This document shows, one piece after another, positions 49,121 to 58,784 of a stretch of 64,000 nucleotides of DNA. The position numbers and the translations under genes were made by a program. Each line of letters opens with the position of its first letter. Within the stretch, counting starts at the first letter, position 1. Location: contig NZ_JAAEJX010000002.1 of NCBI RefSeq assembly GCF_036858155.1, positions 34,983 through 98,982 on the forward strand. Direction: 5' to 3'. The notes under the pieces were generated by a model. That model was not told where the DNA came from. It did not search any database and saw nothing but the letters and a program-made list of their open reading frames with translations. Source of the DNA: Liberibacter brunswickensis (lineage in GTDB: Bacteria; Pseudomonadota; Alphaproteobacteria; Rhizobiales; Rhizobiaceae).

Positions 49121-49925
49121 CATTGTCCATACAATAGAAGGCAGTGCTTCTGCTATTAAAAATCAATCTACTGTTATAGAAACATCATTTCATGTATTAC
49201 CAGATAAAAAAACTTTAGAAGAAACCTTCCAGGTTTCTCTCAGAAATACTGAAAATGCAAAATTAGTATCTTCTCCAAATATAGCAGCTAACAGTGCTAG
49301 AAATACAGAAGAAGCAGGGGGGAAAATTTTTAATAACATACTAGCGAACGGTATGGAAAATATAGAACATTCGCAAAAATCATTAACAGGACTTATTTCC
49401 AAATCAAAAAAAACATTTGAACTTGTATCATTAAATAAAAACAATGAACTTAAAAAAGTAGGAACAAGTCACTACTATGACTTTAGACTTCTAGGTGAAG
49501 GTAAAGTTTATAAAAACTTTAAAGATGCAAGTAAAGCAACTACCTTCACGGTAAACGGGCAAAAAATTGCTACTGGTAATTCAGAAAATATGTTAAAAGC
49601 ACTCAATAAAATGTTTCCTGAAAATTTTAAGACAGTACAACTTATTTCTTCATTTGCACATGAAAATATATTTAAAAAGCCGTTTACAAAAAATTTTTTC
49701 AATCTTAAACACGCAGAATCTTACCAATTAGCTAATCCAAAGTATCACTATTCCTTCAATGTTATAAATGATAACAAAATAGCTTTTTCTATGAAAGATA
49801 TAGGAGATATTGTGGTTAAAAACTCAAGCGTTAAGGGTGAGTATAATAATTATATGATTAGAGCAGATGGATTTATTTACAAAGACAAGCCTGCTGTACT
49901 TGCTTTCTCATACAACGTAAATTGA
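48717..49925 (+). CDS. Paralog 1 of a tandem pair: unknown protein with a pre-toxin-like N-terminal module
   Basis: 402 residues; I do not recognise an established family. Residues 1-50 are polar (NNNNK). Residues 55-115 form a hydrophobic, glycine-rich module: ETAISMIPVYGTIREFKKG, then GALSLVTDVAMLLPFVGYGSK. This recalls linker or pre-toxin domains preceding variable toxin tips in polymorphic toxins. The middle (about 135-245) is variable. The C-terminal part (about 253-319) has FRLLGEGK, FTVNGQKI and VQLISSFAHENIF, and is related to paralog 2. No Sec signal is seen. The Shine-Dalgarno is AAAGGAAT. No obvious immunity gene follows. A secreted or host-acting role is speculative. Confidence 0.7.
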   Translation: MIISEINNNNKLSFIKKEGNIKNDIQKREAVTDINTVNNAPTQSKSFFEKALEGTKETAISMIPVYGTIREFKKGNYGWGALSLVTDVAMLLPFVGYGSKIAMGLVRGGNAAAKIGEASIVAAKEAAIITKEGSNIVHTIEGSASAIKNQSTVIETSFHVLPDKKTLEETFQVSLRNTENAKLVSSPNIAANSARNTEEAGGKIFNNILANGMENIEHSQKSLTGLISKSKKTFELVSLNKNNELKKVGTSHYYDFRLLGEGKVYKNFKDASKATTFTVNGQKIATGNSENMLKALNKMFPENFKTVQLISSFAHENIFKKPFTKNFFNLKHAESYQLANPKYHYSFNVINDNKIAFSMKDIGDIVVKNSSVKGEYNNYMIRADGFIYKDKPAVLAFSYNVN

Positions 49926-49954
49926 TGATGTAAATCATTATACTATTAAATAGA

Positions 49955-50008
49955 ATAAAGGAATGAACTTTTTAAAAAAATATATTTTTTATAATTTCAC
50001 TCCTTTAT
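49955..50008 (+). terminator. Hairpin between the two paralogs
   Basis: ATAAAGGAATGAA (49955-49967) pairs with TTCACTCCTTTAT (49996-50008) with one mismatch or wobble and an AT-rich loop of 28 bases. It lies 30 bp after the stop of paralog 1, so the paralogs may be separate transcription units. Not a classical short-loop terminator. Confidence 0.4.
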
Positions 50009-50029
50009 ATACAGCCAATAAGTAATAAT

Positions 50030-50515
50030 TATAAAATAAGTTATACTTTTCAGTAATATTTAAATGTAATTTATTTCAAAATATTATTTTATATTTAAAG
50101 GAATTATCAATATGATTATTTCAGAAATTAATAACAATAATAAACTATCATTTGTTAAAAACGAGGGGAACATTAAAAAGGATATACAAAAGAGAGCAGC
50201 GGTTAAAGAAATAAACCCCGTAAATAACGCCCCTACTCAATCAAAATCTTTTTTTGACAAAGCATTAGAATGTACAAAAGAAACGGCAATAAGCATGATT
50301 CCAATTTATGGAACCTACCGAGAATTTAAAAAAGGAAATTATGGATGGGGTGCATTAAGCCTTGTGACCGATGTAGCAATGTTGTTACCATTTGTAGGAT
50401 ATGGCTCAAAGGTAGCAATGGGCTTAGTTCGTGGAGGAAACGCCGCTGCTAAAATAGGAGAAGCTAGCATTGTTGCCGCTAAAGAGGCAGCTATTATAAC
50501 AAAAGAAGGATCTAA
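50030..50515 (+). repeat. Duplicated unit, copy B (leader plus N-terminal coding module)
   Basis: Second copy of the unit at 48625-49120. Both include an AAAATAAG[A/T]TATACTT element upstream, but the distance from it to the 41-bp identical leader differs by about 10 bp, indicating an indel between promoter-like element and leader. Confidence 0.85.
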
Positions 50516-51467
50516 AGTTGCCCATATCTTATCATCAAGCTCTAATATCATAAAAAGTGAAGCTAATACTTTAGAAGCATCAGCTACTATGTTAATAAAA
50601 GATGAAAAATTTGTCGAAGAAACCAGCAGTATTTCTAAAAGTACTATTGAAGATATAACATCAACATATTCTCCAAATATAGCCGCTAGTGAAGGAAACT
50701 TATTAGAAAAAAACATTATTGAAAAAGAAAAGAAATTTTTCCAAACCGTTAACGGTCAAGTTACAAAAGTTAATGAAAAAGTTATACAAAAAACTGTTGA
50801 TAAAATGTTAGAAAAATCAGATCCTGCGTTAGAATCTGTTTATAAAGAGGGAAAAAAAGTTGCAAGCGTATTGAAAGAAAAGTCATTTGTAAAGAAAATG
50901 ATAAGATATGCAAAAGAGATTGATAAAAAAATTACCTTACAAGACAAATGGGTTTCTTTTGATAAATTGGCTGGTGAATTTAAAACTGTTCAATTATCTG
51001 ATCAATCTTTATTCAAAAATTTCCAAATGTTAGGTGGCAAATCTATAGATAAACAGTTCTTACTTGATATCAACCGTGCTTCATATACTTTCAACGGGCA
51101 AAAAATTCCAAGAGATGCTTCAAAACAAGCAATACAGAAAATTTTTGATCTATTTCCTGGAAAACAACTTAAACAACTTAAACTTATCAGCGCTTATGCC
51201 AATCAATCTATTTTCGCTGAATCCATGGTCGAATTATCTATGGCAATGCCTAAATTCTTGAACTATGCATCAAAGGATGGAATTAGTAGTTTTTCAGCTA
51301 AAGTTTTAAAAAATGGAGAAATTAGTTTCGTTGCTACGCATACCGCTAAATTGGAAAATATATCTGAAACATTACATAAGCCCTTTAAAGAATATGGACT
51401 TAAAATATCAGGGATATTATCTACAGAGTATGAAACAAAACTAGAACGTCAATTTTATTTAAAATAG
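50112..51467 (+). CDS. Paralog 2 of a tandem pair: unknown protein with a pre-toxin-like N-terminal module
   Basis: 451 residues. The first about 133 residues are nearly the same as in paralog 1 (for example MIPIYGTYREFKKGNYGWG). The middle (about 135-300) is unrelated, lysine and glutamate rich and probably helical (VNEKVIQKTVDKMLEKSDPA). Residues about 303-368 (FQMLGGKS, FNGQKI, LKLISAYANQSIF) align with the C-terminal block of paralog 1, and the last about 80 residues differ. The stretch AACGGGCAAAAAATT is shared exactly inside the C-terminal blocks. The function is unknown. It is the same orientation, 186 bp after paralog 1. Confidence 0.7.
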   Translation: MIISEINNNNKLSFVKNEGNIKKDIQKRAAVKEINPVNNAPTQSKSFFDKALECTKETAISMIPIYGTYREFKKGNYGWGALSLVTDVAMLLPFVGYGSKVAMGLVRGGNAAAKIGEASIVAAKEAAIITKEGSKVAHILSSSSNIIKSEANTLEASATMLIKDEKFVEETSSISKSTIEDITSTYSPNIAASEGNLLEKNIIEKEKKFFQTVNGQVTKVNEKVIQKTVDKMLEKSDPALESVYKEGKKVASVLKEKSFVKKMIRYAKEIDKKITLQDKWVSFDKLAGEFKTVQLSDQSLFKNFQMLGGKSIDKQFLLDINRASYTFNGQKIPRDASKQAIQKIFDLFPGKQLKQLKLISAYANQSIFAESMVELSMAMPKFLNYASKDGISSFSAKVLKNGEISFVATHTAKLENISETLHKPFKEYGLKISGILSTEYETKLERQFYLK

Positions 51468-51997
51468 AACATATAAGCCATATTTAATTGTTAAATATGG
51501 CTTATTAATCTTCAGTTAGTAAAAATATTTTATTACCTTTTTACATCTCAAGACAATAATACTCAGACCATCAAATAACTTAATACAATAATTTTCATAA
51601 AAAAACACTTGCATTATAAAATAAATTATTTTTTATATTTTATGTATAATTGTTAATATTCTTTCTATTTAAAATAGCACTAAATAGTTCATTGTCAGAT
51701 TCAAAAAAATATTAATAAACGAATCCCTAGGACAATCTGAAGTTTTTCGTGATAAACTATATATCTTTTGATTGAATATTTTTTGAACAAAGTATAAAAG
51801 ATTTATACGTATGTGATACAAGATAGAGACATGATTAGATCATTATCTATGATTAAATCTTAAATAATTACAATGAATAATTTGTATTACTTATAAGTAT
51901 AATTTATGAATATCAAAAGGGTCTTTGTAAATCTTGATTCCAAAGATAGTAAATATGATCTTTTATAATATAATGAAAAAATTATCAGGCTGATTAT
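51468..51997. other. Spacer between paralog 2 and cckA
   Basis: 530 bp of AT-rich DNA. It contains the hairpin at 51473-51505 at its left end. I see no ORF, RNA gene or clear repeat in the rest; the cckA promoter should lie near its right end. Confidence 0.35.
51473..51505 (+). terminator. Perfect 15-bp hairpin after paralog 2
   Basis: ATAAGCCATATTTAA (51473-51487), loop TTG, TTAAATATGGCTTAT (51491-51505), 5 bp after the stop codon. The stem is long and perfect, but there is no strong T-run behind it. Confidence 0.6.
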
Positions 51998-54586
51998 ATG
52001 AGTAGCAAAGTTCGACAATTCGATACTGAATTTCCTTTTACAAATTATATAAGCTATTCAATCATAAACATACCTATAGTATTTTTAGGGTTTGTTTTAT
52101 TTATTCTATCTACAATATTTATTGTTTTTAGGAATTCTCTAGATAATAATATAGTTTTTGGATTACTTGTTCTTCTTGTTTTAGTTGGAATAATATTATT
52201 ATTACTCCTAGTAGTTAGCACTATCGATATGACAATAAAACCTAATATTCCTATTGAAACTGTCTTTATGGATAGCGAACCCGAAGGAATACTTATTACG
52301 AATGAACGTGGATATGTAATATATGCAAATGATGCATATCATAATCTTACTAATGTTGTTTGGAATAAAAGAATTAAATCATTAGAAAGTATTCTATCCC
52401 ACAATCAAGAAGCTAGCGAAGCACTTTATCGTCTTATCAATAGATTGCACTTGAAAAAAGAGGGAAGTGAAGAATTTCGTTTGATGCAACCTTTAAACAA
52501 CAATTCTCAAGAGTCTAAACCTCATTGGTATCGTCTTAAAGCACGAATCTTATCATTTTCATCAAATAAAGAAAAGCTTTTATATGCATGGCGTATCACT
52601 GATATTACTTCTGAACGGAAGGATCAAGAAAAGTTTTTTCGAGAATTACAAAATGCTATAGATTATCTTGATCATTCTCCTGTCGGATTTATGTCCGCTG
52701 ATCATCAAGGAAAACTTTTGTATATTAATGCTACCCTTGCAGAATGGATTGGTATTGATCTTACTACATTTACTCCAAGATCAATATCTATAGGAGATAT
52801 TATAGCAGGAGAAGGCATAGCTCTTATTCAAGCAGTTAGAACAGAACTTAACCATCAAAAAACTGTTACAATAGATCTAGATCTACGAAGGATAGATAAT
52901 GGACATGGAATCCCCGTAAAGCTTGTGCACCATATTTTAGCTTCCTATGACGATAATCCTGGAGAGAGCCGTACTGTTGTTGTATCTCGTAAAAACTGTG
53001 ATCCCAAAGATTCATCTGAAACGATAGCAAATATGCGTTTTAACCGCTTTTTCAATAATATACCTATGGCTATTGCTTCTATTGACAGAAAAGGAAGAAT
53101 TTTGCGTACTAACGCGTATTTTCTGAAGATTTTTCCTAATGCTATAAAAGGTGACGGCACATCTAACGACATATTCTCGATCGTTCATAAAAACGAAAAA
53201 CTCAAGATTATATCAGCTCTTGATGATGCAAACGATCAAAAAAGTGATATTCCTCCTATTGATTCTCCTCATCCCAAAGATGAAAATCGCCACTTTCGTT
53301 TTTATATAAACGCCACACTTGATCCTAGCAAAGAGGCTCCTGAGGAACAAGCTATTTTGTATACTGTTGAAATAACAGAACAAAAAGCCCTAGAAGCTCG
53401 CATGGCGCAAACTCAAAAATTAAATGCTGTTGGCACACTTGCTGGGGGAATAGCACATGACTTTAACAATGTGCTCACCGCAATTCTTCTGTCTTCTGAC
53501 CATTTATTATTACAATCACGCTCCTCAGATGCTAGTTTTGCTGATCTTATGGAGATAAAGCATAATGCCAATCGTGCAGCAATCTTAGTAAGGAAACTTC
53601 TTGCATTTTCTAGAAAACAAACTATGTGCCTTACAGTACTAAACCTCTCCGAGGTAATAGGCAATTTACGCATGATGATTCAAAAATTGATTTCCGAGCC
53701 TCCACAAGTAAAACTAACTGTGGATTATGAACGTGATTTATGGGATGTTAAAACAGATTTATCTCAATTTGAACAAGTAATAGTCAATCTATGTGTAAAT
53801 GCTCATCATGCCATAATGCTAAAAGAAGGCGGATCATTGACCATACGTACTCGCAATGTACCAGCGACAGAAATACATAAATTTAATTATTCAGATCTTC
53901 CTATCAAAGATATGGTTCTAATAGAAGTAGAAGATACAGGAATAGGAATGTCACCTGATATTGTGGAAAAAATATTTGAGCCATTTTTTACTACCAAAGA
54001 AGTCGGAAAAGGAACAGGATTAGGACTTTCAGTGGTTTATGGAATAATACGACAATCTGGTGGATATATATTGCCAGAATCTGAGGTAGGAAAAGGAAGT
54101 ATATTTCGTATATTTTTACCGCGTCATATTAATACAGAGGATATCAAAGAATCAGATCGTTCACAAAATATATCTATTAAACCGCGTGAAAAACCTGCCG
54201 ATCTTACAGGAAACTCAGCTGTAGTGTTGCTTGTAGAAGATGAAGATTCTGTCCGACGTGGAAGTAAAAGAATGCTTGAAACACGTGGCTATACAGTTCA
54301 CGAAGCATGTTCTGGAACAGATGCTATGAAGATTATGGAAAAATTACAAGGTAAAGTAGATATTGTTGTTTCTGATGTAGTAATGCCTGAAATGGATGGA
54401 CCAACACTACTTCGCGAGTTGAGGAAAAAATATCCTGATTTAAAATTTATCTTTATTTCAGGATATGCAGAAGATGCATTCTCTAAAAATTTACCTAAAG
54501 ATGCTAAATTTGGGTTTTTATCAAAACCATTTTCGCTAAAACAACTAGCTACATCTGTTCATGAACTTCTAGAATTGGATTCTTAG
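51998..54586 (+). CDS. cckA: Hybrid histidine kinase CckA
   Basis: 862 residues: two membrane helices (about 22-44 and 52-74), PAS domains (about 90-200, 215-330 and 340-460), HisKA with phosphoacceptor H487 in GGIAHDFNNVLTAI, HATPase (DTGIGMS, GKGTGLGLSVVYGI), and a C-terminal receiver with phosphorylatable D793 in VSDVVMPEMDG. In alphaproteobacteria CckA phosphorylates ChpT, which feeds CtrA and CpdR, and is controlled by DivL and DivK. Together with the PdhS-type kinase and GcrA in this window, the core of the circuit is present. The TTG/ATG choice is not critical. Confidence 0.95.
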   Translation: MSSKVRQFDTEFPFTNYISYSIINIPIVFLGFVLFILSTIFIVFRNSLDNNIVFGLLVLLVLVGIILLLLLVVSTIDMTIKPNIPIETVFMDSEPEGILITNERGYVIYANDAYHNLTNVVWNKRIKSLESILSHNQEASEALYRLINRLHLKKEGSEEFRLMQPLNNNSQESKPHWYRLKARILSFSSNKEKLLYAWRITDITSERKDQEKFFRELQNAIDYLDHSPVGFMSADHQGKLLYINATLAEWIGIDLTTFTPRSISIGDIIAGEGIALIQAVRTELNHQKTVTIDLDLRRIDNGHGIPVKLVHHILASYDDNPGESRTVVVSRKNCDPKDSSETIANMRFNRFFNNIPMAIASIDRKGRILRTNAYFLKIFPNAIKGDGTSNDIFSIVHKNEKLKIISALDDANDQKSDIPPIDSPHPKDENRHFRFYINATLDPSKEAPEEQAILYTVEITEQKALEARMAQTQKLNAVGTLAGGIAHDFNNVLTAILLSSDHLLLQSRSSDASFADLMEIKHNANRAAILVRKLLAFSRKQTMCLTVLNLSEVIGNLRMMIQKLISEPPQVKLTVDYERDLWDVKTDLSQFEQVIVNLCVNAHHAIMLKEGGSLTIRTRNVPATEIHKFNYSDLPIKDMVLIEVEDTGIGMSPDIVEKIFEPFFTTKEVGKGTGLGLSVVYGIIRQSGGYILPESEVGKGSIFRIFLPRHINTEDIKESDRSQNISIKPREKPADLTGNSAVVLLVEDEDSVRRGSKRMLETRGYTVHEACSGTDAMKIMEKLQGKVDIVVSDVVMPEMDGPTLLRELRKKYPDLKFIFISGYAEDAFSKNLPKDAKFGFLSKPFSLKQLATSVHELLELDS

Positions 54587-54889
54587 TATTTTTCTATTAT
54601 AATAATTCAATATCTTTTTTGATAAGAAAAGTGTCTAAACAATGTATTTAATTTACTTTTTATTATGATTTAAATTATTTTTACAACAAGTGTCTACTAA
54701 AAAATATATCCCGAGAAATAACTATTTAATCCTTGTAAAAGATATTAACGTATATAAATTTCATTGAAAATACATATATTTATATCGATATATGTCTATA
54801 TTATCATCACAATATAAGTGTAATCATTATATAACTGTCTTGAACAGATACAGAAGTATTAGGAATATATTTACAAGAAATTGTCTTAA
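54587..54889. other. Convergent spacer between cckA and acnA
   Basis: 303 bp of AT-rich sequence between converging stops. No clear hairpin or ORF found. Confidence 0.3.
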
Positions 54890-57580
54890 TTAAGAAATCT
54901 GTCTTAAAACCGTCTGTAAAATACCACCATTTTTAAGATAACTAATCTCATCAAGAGTATCAATACAGCAAAAAATTGGAATACTCTTATAGATACCATC
55001 AGAATAATAAATTTCTAAAGCGAACTCTTGTCGAGGAGAAATTGTTTTTAATCCTCTAATATTGATGATTTCATCGCCTTTAATATTCAAATTTTTCCAA
55101 GAATAACCTTTTTCAAAGGCAAACGGAATGACTCCCATTCCTATCAAATTTGATCTATGTATACGTTCAAAAGATTCTGCAATAACAGCCTGTACACCTA
55201 ATAATTTTGTACCTTTAGCAGCCCAGTCCCTTGAAGAACCATTCCCATATTCAACACCAGCAAACACAACTAAAGGAACTTGCTCTGCCTTATATCTCAT
55301 AGCAGCATCGTAAATAAACAACTCTTCTTTAGAAGGATAATGGATTGTATAACCGCCTTGTTTCCCTTCTTGTCCGAGCATATAGTTGCGAATTCGTATG
55401 TTAGCAAAAGTACCTCGCATCATAACTTCATGGTTGCCTCGCCGAGTACCAAACTGGTTAAAATCATTTTCTTTAACACCTTGTTGACGCAAATAGTTTG
55501 CAGCAGAAGAATTTAAAGGAATCGATCCAGCAGGAGAAATATGATCAGTAGTGATTTTATCTCCCAGCAAACATAAAATGCGTGCTTTACAAATATCTGG
55601 GATTTCTTTTATATTATCTCTAATATTTTCAAAATAAGGAGGATTACGAACGTAAGTTGATTTTTCATCCCAAGTATAAGTTTCCCTTTCTGGTACTTTA
55701 ATATTCCACCAATTACTATCACCCTTAAATACATCAGAATATTTTTTCTTAAATAAATCACACGTCACATACTTATCAACAAAACTTTGAATTTCTTTAT
55801 CTGTTGGCCAAATATCTTTTAAATATACTGGCTTCCCTTGTTGATTTTTTCCTATAGGATCCTTTGTGAGATTTTTCCTAATATTTCCTGCAAGAGCATA
55901 AGCAATTACCAAAGGAGGTGATAAAAGATAATTAGCCTCTATATCTGGAGAAATACGACCTTCAAAATTACGGTTTCCAGACAATACTCCAGCTACTACT
56001 AATTTTTTCTTATTAATCACTTCGGAAATTTCTTTCCTTAATAATCCAGAATTTCCAATGCAAGTTGTACATCCAAAACCGATAAGATTAAATCCTAATT
56101 CATCTAAATATTTTGTAAGTCCCGACTGTAAAAGATATTCATAAGAAACTTGCGATCCTGGAGCACAAGAGGTTTTAACCCATGGCTTAGATCTCAAACC
56201 TGCAAGAACTGCATTTCTAGCCAACAAACCCGCTCCTATCATAACAGATGGATTAAAAGTATTCGTACAAGAAGTTATAGAAGCGATTGCTATATCTCCA
56301 TGTTTTAAATAAAAATTACATCCACTAACAGGATATTTTTCTTCTAATGTATCATATCTTTTATAATATTGATCCATCGAACTTAAAAAGTTAGAAGGAA
56401 CGTCTCCAAGAGCAATACGAGATTCTGGACGCCTAGGACCTGCAACAGAAGGAGAAACATCTCCAAGATCTAATTTTATCTTCTTTGTAAATATAATTGT
56501 TTCATAATCTATTTCTTCACGCCAAATGCCTTGGATTTTAGTATAAGCCTCTACAAGAGCAACACGACTTTCAGAACGTCCAGATAATCTTAAATAATCA
56601 ATAGTTCTTCTATCAACAGGGAAAAAACCACATGTAGCACCATATTCTGGTGCCATATTTGCTATAGTGGCACGATCTGCAAGCACCATATTTTCAAATC
56701 CAGAACCAAAGAACTCAACAAACTTTGATACAACTCCTTCTTTGCGTAATATTTGGACAATAGTCAATACAAGATCAGTTGCGGTCACCCCTTCTTTAAG
56801 ATTACCAGTTACCTCAAAACCAACGACTTCTGGGAGTAACATCGAGATAGGACATCCTAGCATTGTAGCTTCAGCTTCAATACCTCCTATACCCCAACCT
56901 AAAACACCTAAAGCATTAATCATCGTAGTATGACTATCAGTACCAACACAAGTATCAGGATAAGCTATATTCTCTCCATTTTCTTTTTCAACCCAAACTG
57001 ATTGACCAAGATATTCAAGGTTTATCTGATGACAAATACCTGTTCCAGGAGGAACAACTCGAAAATTCTTAAAAGATTTTTGCCCCCATTTTAAGAAACG
57101 ATAACGCTCTTCGTTGCGATGATATTCCAAATCTTTATTAAGTTTTATTGCATTCTTATTCCCAGCATGATCCACTATAAGAGAGTGATCTATAACAAGA
57201 TCAACAGGAACAAGAGGATTAATATTTTGGGGATCTCCATCTAAAATACTAATAGCATCACGCATAGCAGCTAAATCAACTACAGCAGGCACACCTGTAA
57301 AATCCTGCATTAATACACGAGCAAAACGATAAGAAATCTCATTCTCAATTGTTCCCTTATTGTCTAACCATTTTACAAATGAATAAATATTTTCTTTAGT
57401 AATAGTGTTCCCATCTTCAAATCTTAATAAATTTTCAAGCAAAATCTTCATTGAACACGGAAGGCGAGATATCCCTTGTAATCCATTAGCTTCAGCTTTT
57501 GGCAAGCTATAATAAACATAGTCAATTCCTCCAACTGACAGCGTAGAACGACAATTAAAACTGTTTAAGGATTGAGACAT
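54890..57580 (-). CDS. acnA: Aconitate hydratase A
   Basis: 896 residues, the AcnA/IRP1-like type. The 4Fe-4S ligands are in SCTNT (one Cys) and GFGCTTCIGNSG (two Cys). Other signatures are DFTGVPAVVDLAAMR, GTDSHTTMINALGVLGWG, and the swivel domain with EYGNGSSRDWAAKG. It isomerises citrate and isocitrate in the TCA cycle and depends on Fe-S delivery, possibly by the NifU-type protein encoded at 28036. It is downstream of the Bax-inhibitor gene on the same strand but separated by a clear terminator. Confidence 0.97.
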   Translation of the reverse strand: MSQSLNSFNCRSTLSVGGIDYVYYSLPKAEANGLQGISRLPCSMKILLENLLRFEDGNTITKENIYSFVKWLDNKGTIENEISYRFARVLMQDFTGVPAVVDLAAMRDAISILDGDPQNINPLVPVDLVIDHSLIVDHAGNKNAIKLNKDLEYHRNEERYRFLKWGQKSFKNFRVVPPGTGICHQINLEYLGQSVWVEKENGENIAYPDTCVGTDSHTTMINALGVLGWGIGGIEAEATMLGCPISMLLPEVVGFEVTGNLKEGVTATDLVLTIVQILRKEGVVSKFVEFFGSGFENMVLADRATIANMAPEYGATCGFFPVDRRTIDYLRLSGRSESRVALVEAYTKIQGIWREEIDYETIIFTKKIKLDLGDVSPSVAGPRRPESRIALGDVPSNFLSSMDQYYKRYDTLEEKYPVSGCNFYLKHGDIAIASITSCTNTFNPSVMIGAGLLARNAVLAGLRSKPWVKTSCAPGSQVSYEYLLQSGLTKYLDELGFNLIGFGCTTCIGNSGLLRKEISEVINKKKLVVAGVLSGNRNFEGRISPDIEANYLLSPPLVIAYALAGNIRKNLTKDPIGKNQQGKPVYLKDIWPTDKEIQSFVDKYVTCDLFKKKYSDVFKGDSNWWNIKVPERETYTWDEKSTYVRNPPYFENIRDNIKEIPDICKARILCLLGDKITTDHISPAGSIPLNSSAANYLRQQGVKENDFNQFGTRRGNHEVMMRGTFANIRIRNYMLGQEGKQGGYTIHYPSKEELFIYDAAMRYKAEQVPLVVFAGVEYGNGSSRDWAAKGTKLLGVQAVIAESFERIHRSNLIGMGVIPFAFEKGYSWKNLNIKGDEIINIRGLKTISPRQEFALEIYYSDGIYKSIPIFCCIDTLDEISYLKNGGILQTVLRQIS

Positions 57581-57756
57581 CTATTCACACCTTTATAACA
57601 AAATACATAGCAAGAACGTAAAATATGAAAAAAAATAATTTTTATATAATGAATACACAAAACAAACAATCAAACTTATTATGTATATTTGTTCAATCAT
57701 AACATCATTAAATTTTATTTAACCTTATAAGAAATTTATTTATTGTTAAAGATAAT

Positions 57757-57792
57757 AAAAAAGCGACCTACGATTTAGAGGCCGCTTTTAAA
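57757..57792 (-). terminator. Intrinsic terminator of the Bax-inhibitor-1 family gene
   Basis: On the minus strand AAAAGCGGCCT and AGGTCGCTTTT pair around a loop of about nine bases (one G-U pair) and are followed by T-rich sequence. It starts about 26 bp after the stop at 57818 and separates that gene from acnA. Confidence 0.8.
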
Positions 57793-57817
57793 CGCAAAAG
57801 GGACTTATTTATTTAAT

Positions 57818-58597
57818 TTAATCTCTTCTATTCCCCACAAATCTAAGAAGATACATAAAAATATTAATAAAATCCATATAGAGCATTAAAGCACCCATTA
57901 TAGATTGACGATCCATATAAGAGGAACCATAATTGCCTGAATATGATTCCTTAATTTTTTGAGTATCGTATGCCGTAAGACCAGCAAAAATCAATATACC
58001 CATAGTACTTAAAGCCAATTCAACTGCAGAAGAACGTACAAATATATTCACTAAAGAGACTAATATTATTCCCGCTAATCCCATAAGGAAAAAAGATCCA
58101 ATAGGATTTAAATCCCTGTTTGTTGTATAACCATACAAAGATAAAGAACCAAAAGAAGCTGCAGTAATAAAGAAAGTTTGTAAAATACTTTTATTAGTAT
58201 AAACCAAAAATATAGCAGAAAGAGATAATCCAATTAGCACAGAATACAAGAAGAATAACATTCTAGCTTTAGACGTACTTAAAGAATGAAGACGAACACT
58301 CATAAAGATGACTACAGCAAAAGGAGAAAACATTATTATCCAAGATAAAGGAGATGTATATATAAGCTTTCCAAATTCTGTCAAAACAACACCATTTCTC
58401 ACAACAAGAGATGCAGAATATACATCTGAAGTAGTCGCAAGACTACTGACTAAAAATGACGTAACACCAGTTATGATAAGCCCAAATGCCATAAGGTTAT
58501 AAACCTTAATCATATATGCACGCAAACCTTCATCAATTGTGGAATCAAATCCACTCCTAGAGTTCACAACTCTTTGATAATTACGAATATCAGACAT
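57818..58597 (-). CDS. Bax inhibitor-1/YccA-family membrane protein
   Basis: 259 residues with seven predicted membrane helices and a hydrophilic N-terminus of about 30 residues. Family features: YMIKVYNLMAFGLIITGVTSF at the first helix, and the C-terminal AYDTQKIKESY followed by GALMLYMDFINIFMYLLRF (quoted as segments). The family includes calcium-leak channels and the FtsH modulator YccA; the role in this organism is not established. It is followed by a strong terminator. AGGAGG-like sequence (TAGGAGGA) lies directly upstream of the ATG. Confidence 0.92.
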   Translation of the reverse strand: MSDIRNYQRVVNSRSGFDSTIDEGLRAYMIKVYNLMAFGLIITGVTSFLVSSLATTSDVYSASLVVRNGVVLTEFGKLIYTSPLSWIIMFSPFAVVIFMSVRLHSLSTSKARMLFFLYSVLIGLSLSAIFLVYTNKSILQTFFITAASFGSLSLYGYTTNRDLNPIGSFFLMGLAGIILVSLVNIFVRSSAVELALSTMGILIFAGLTAYDTQKIKESYSGNYGSSYMDRQSIMGALMLYMDFINIFMYLLRFVGNRRD

Positions 58598-58784
58598 TTC
58601 GTCCTCCTAAAAAATAAAATCCTTGCATCGAAAACAAGCAACAATGTTAAATTTCTCACATTACTAGAAGATCTTATCATAAACGTAAGAAAAGAAATAA
58701 ACCCACCATATTGTAAAAAACCAAACACACGTCCAATTATAAATTATAATACTATTTTTGCAAATAAAAATATTACTCGCTGTA

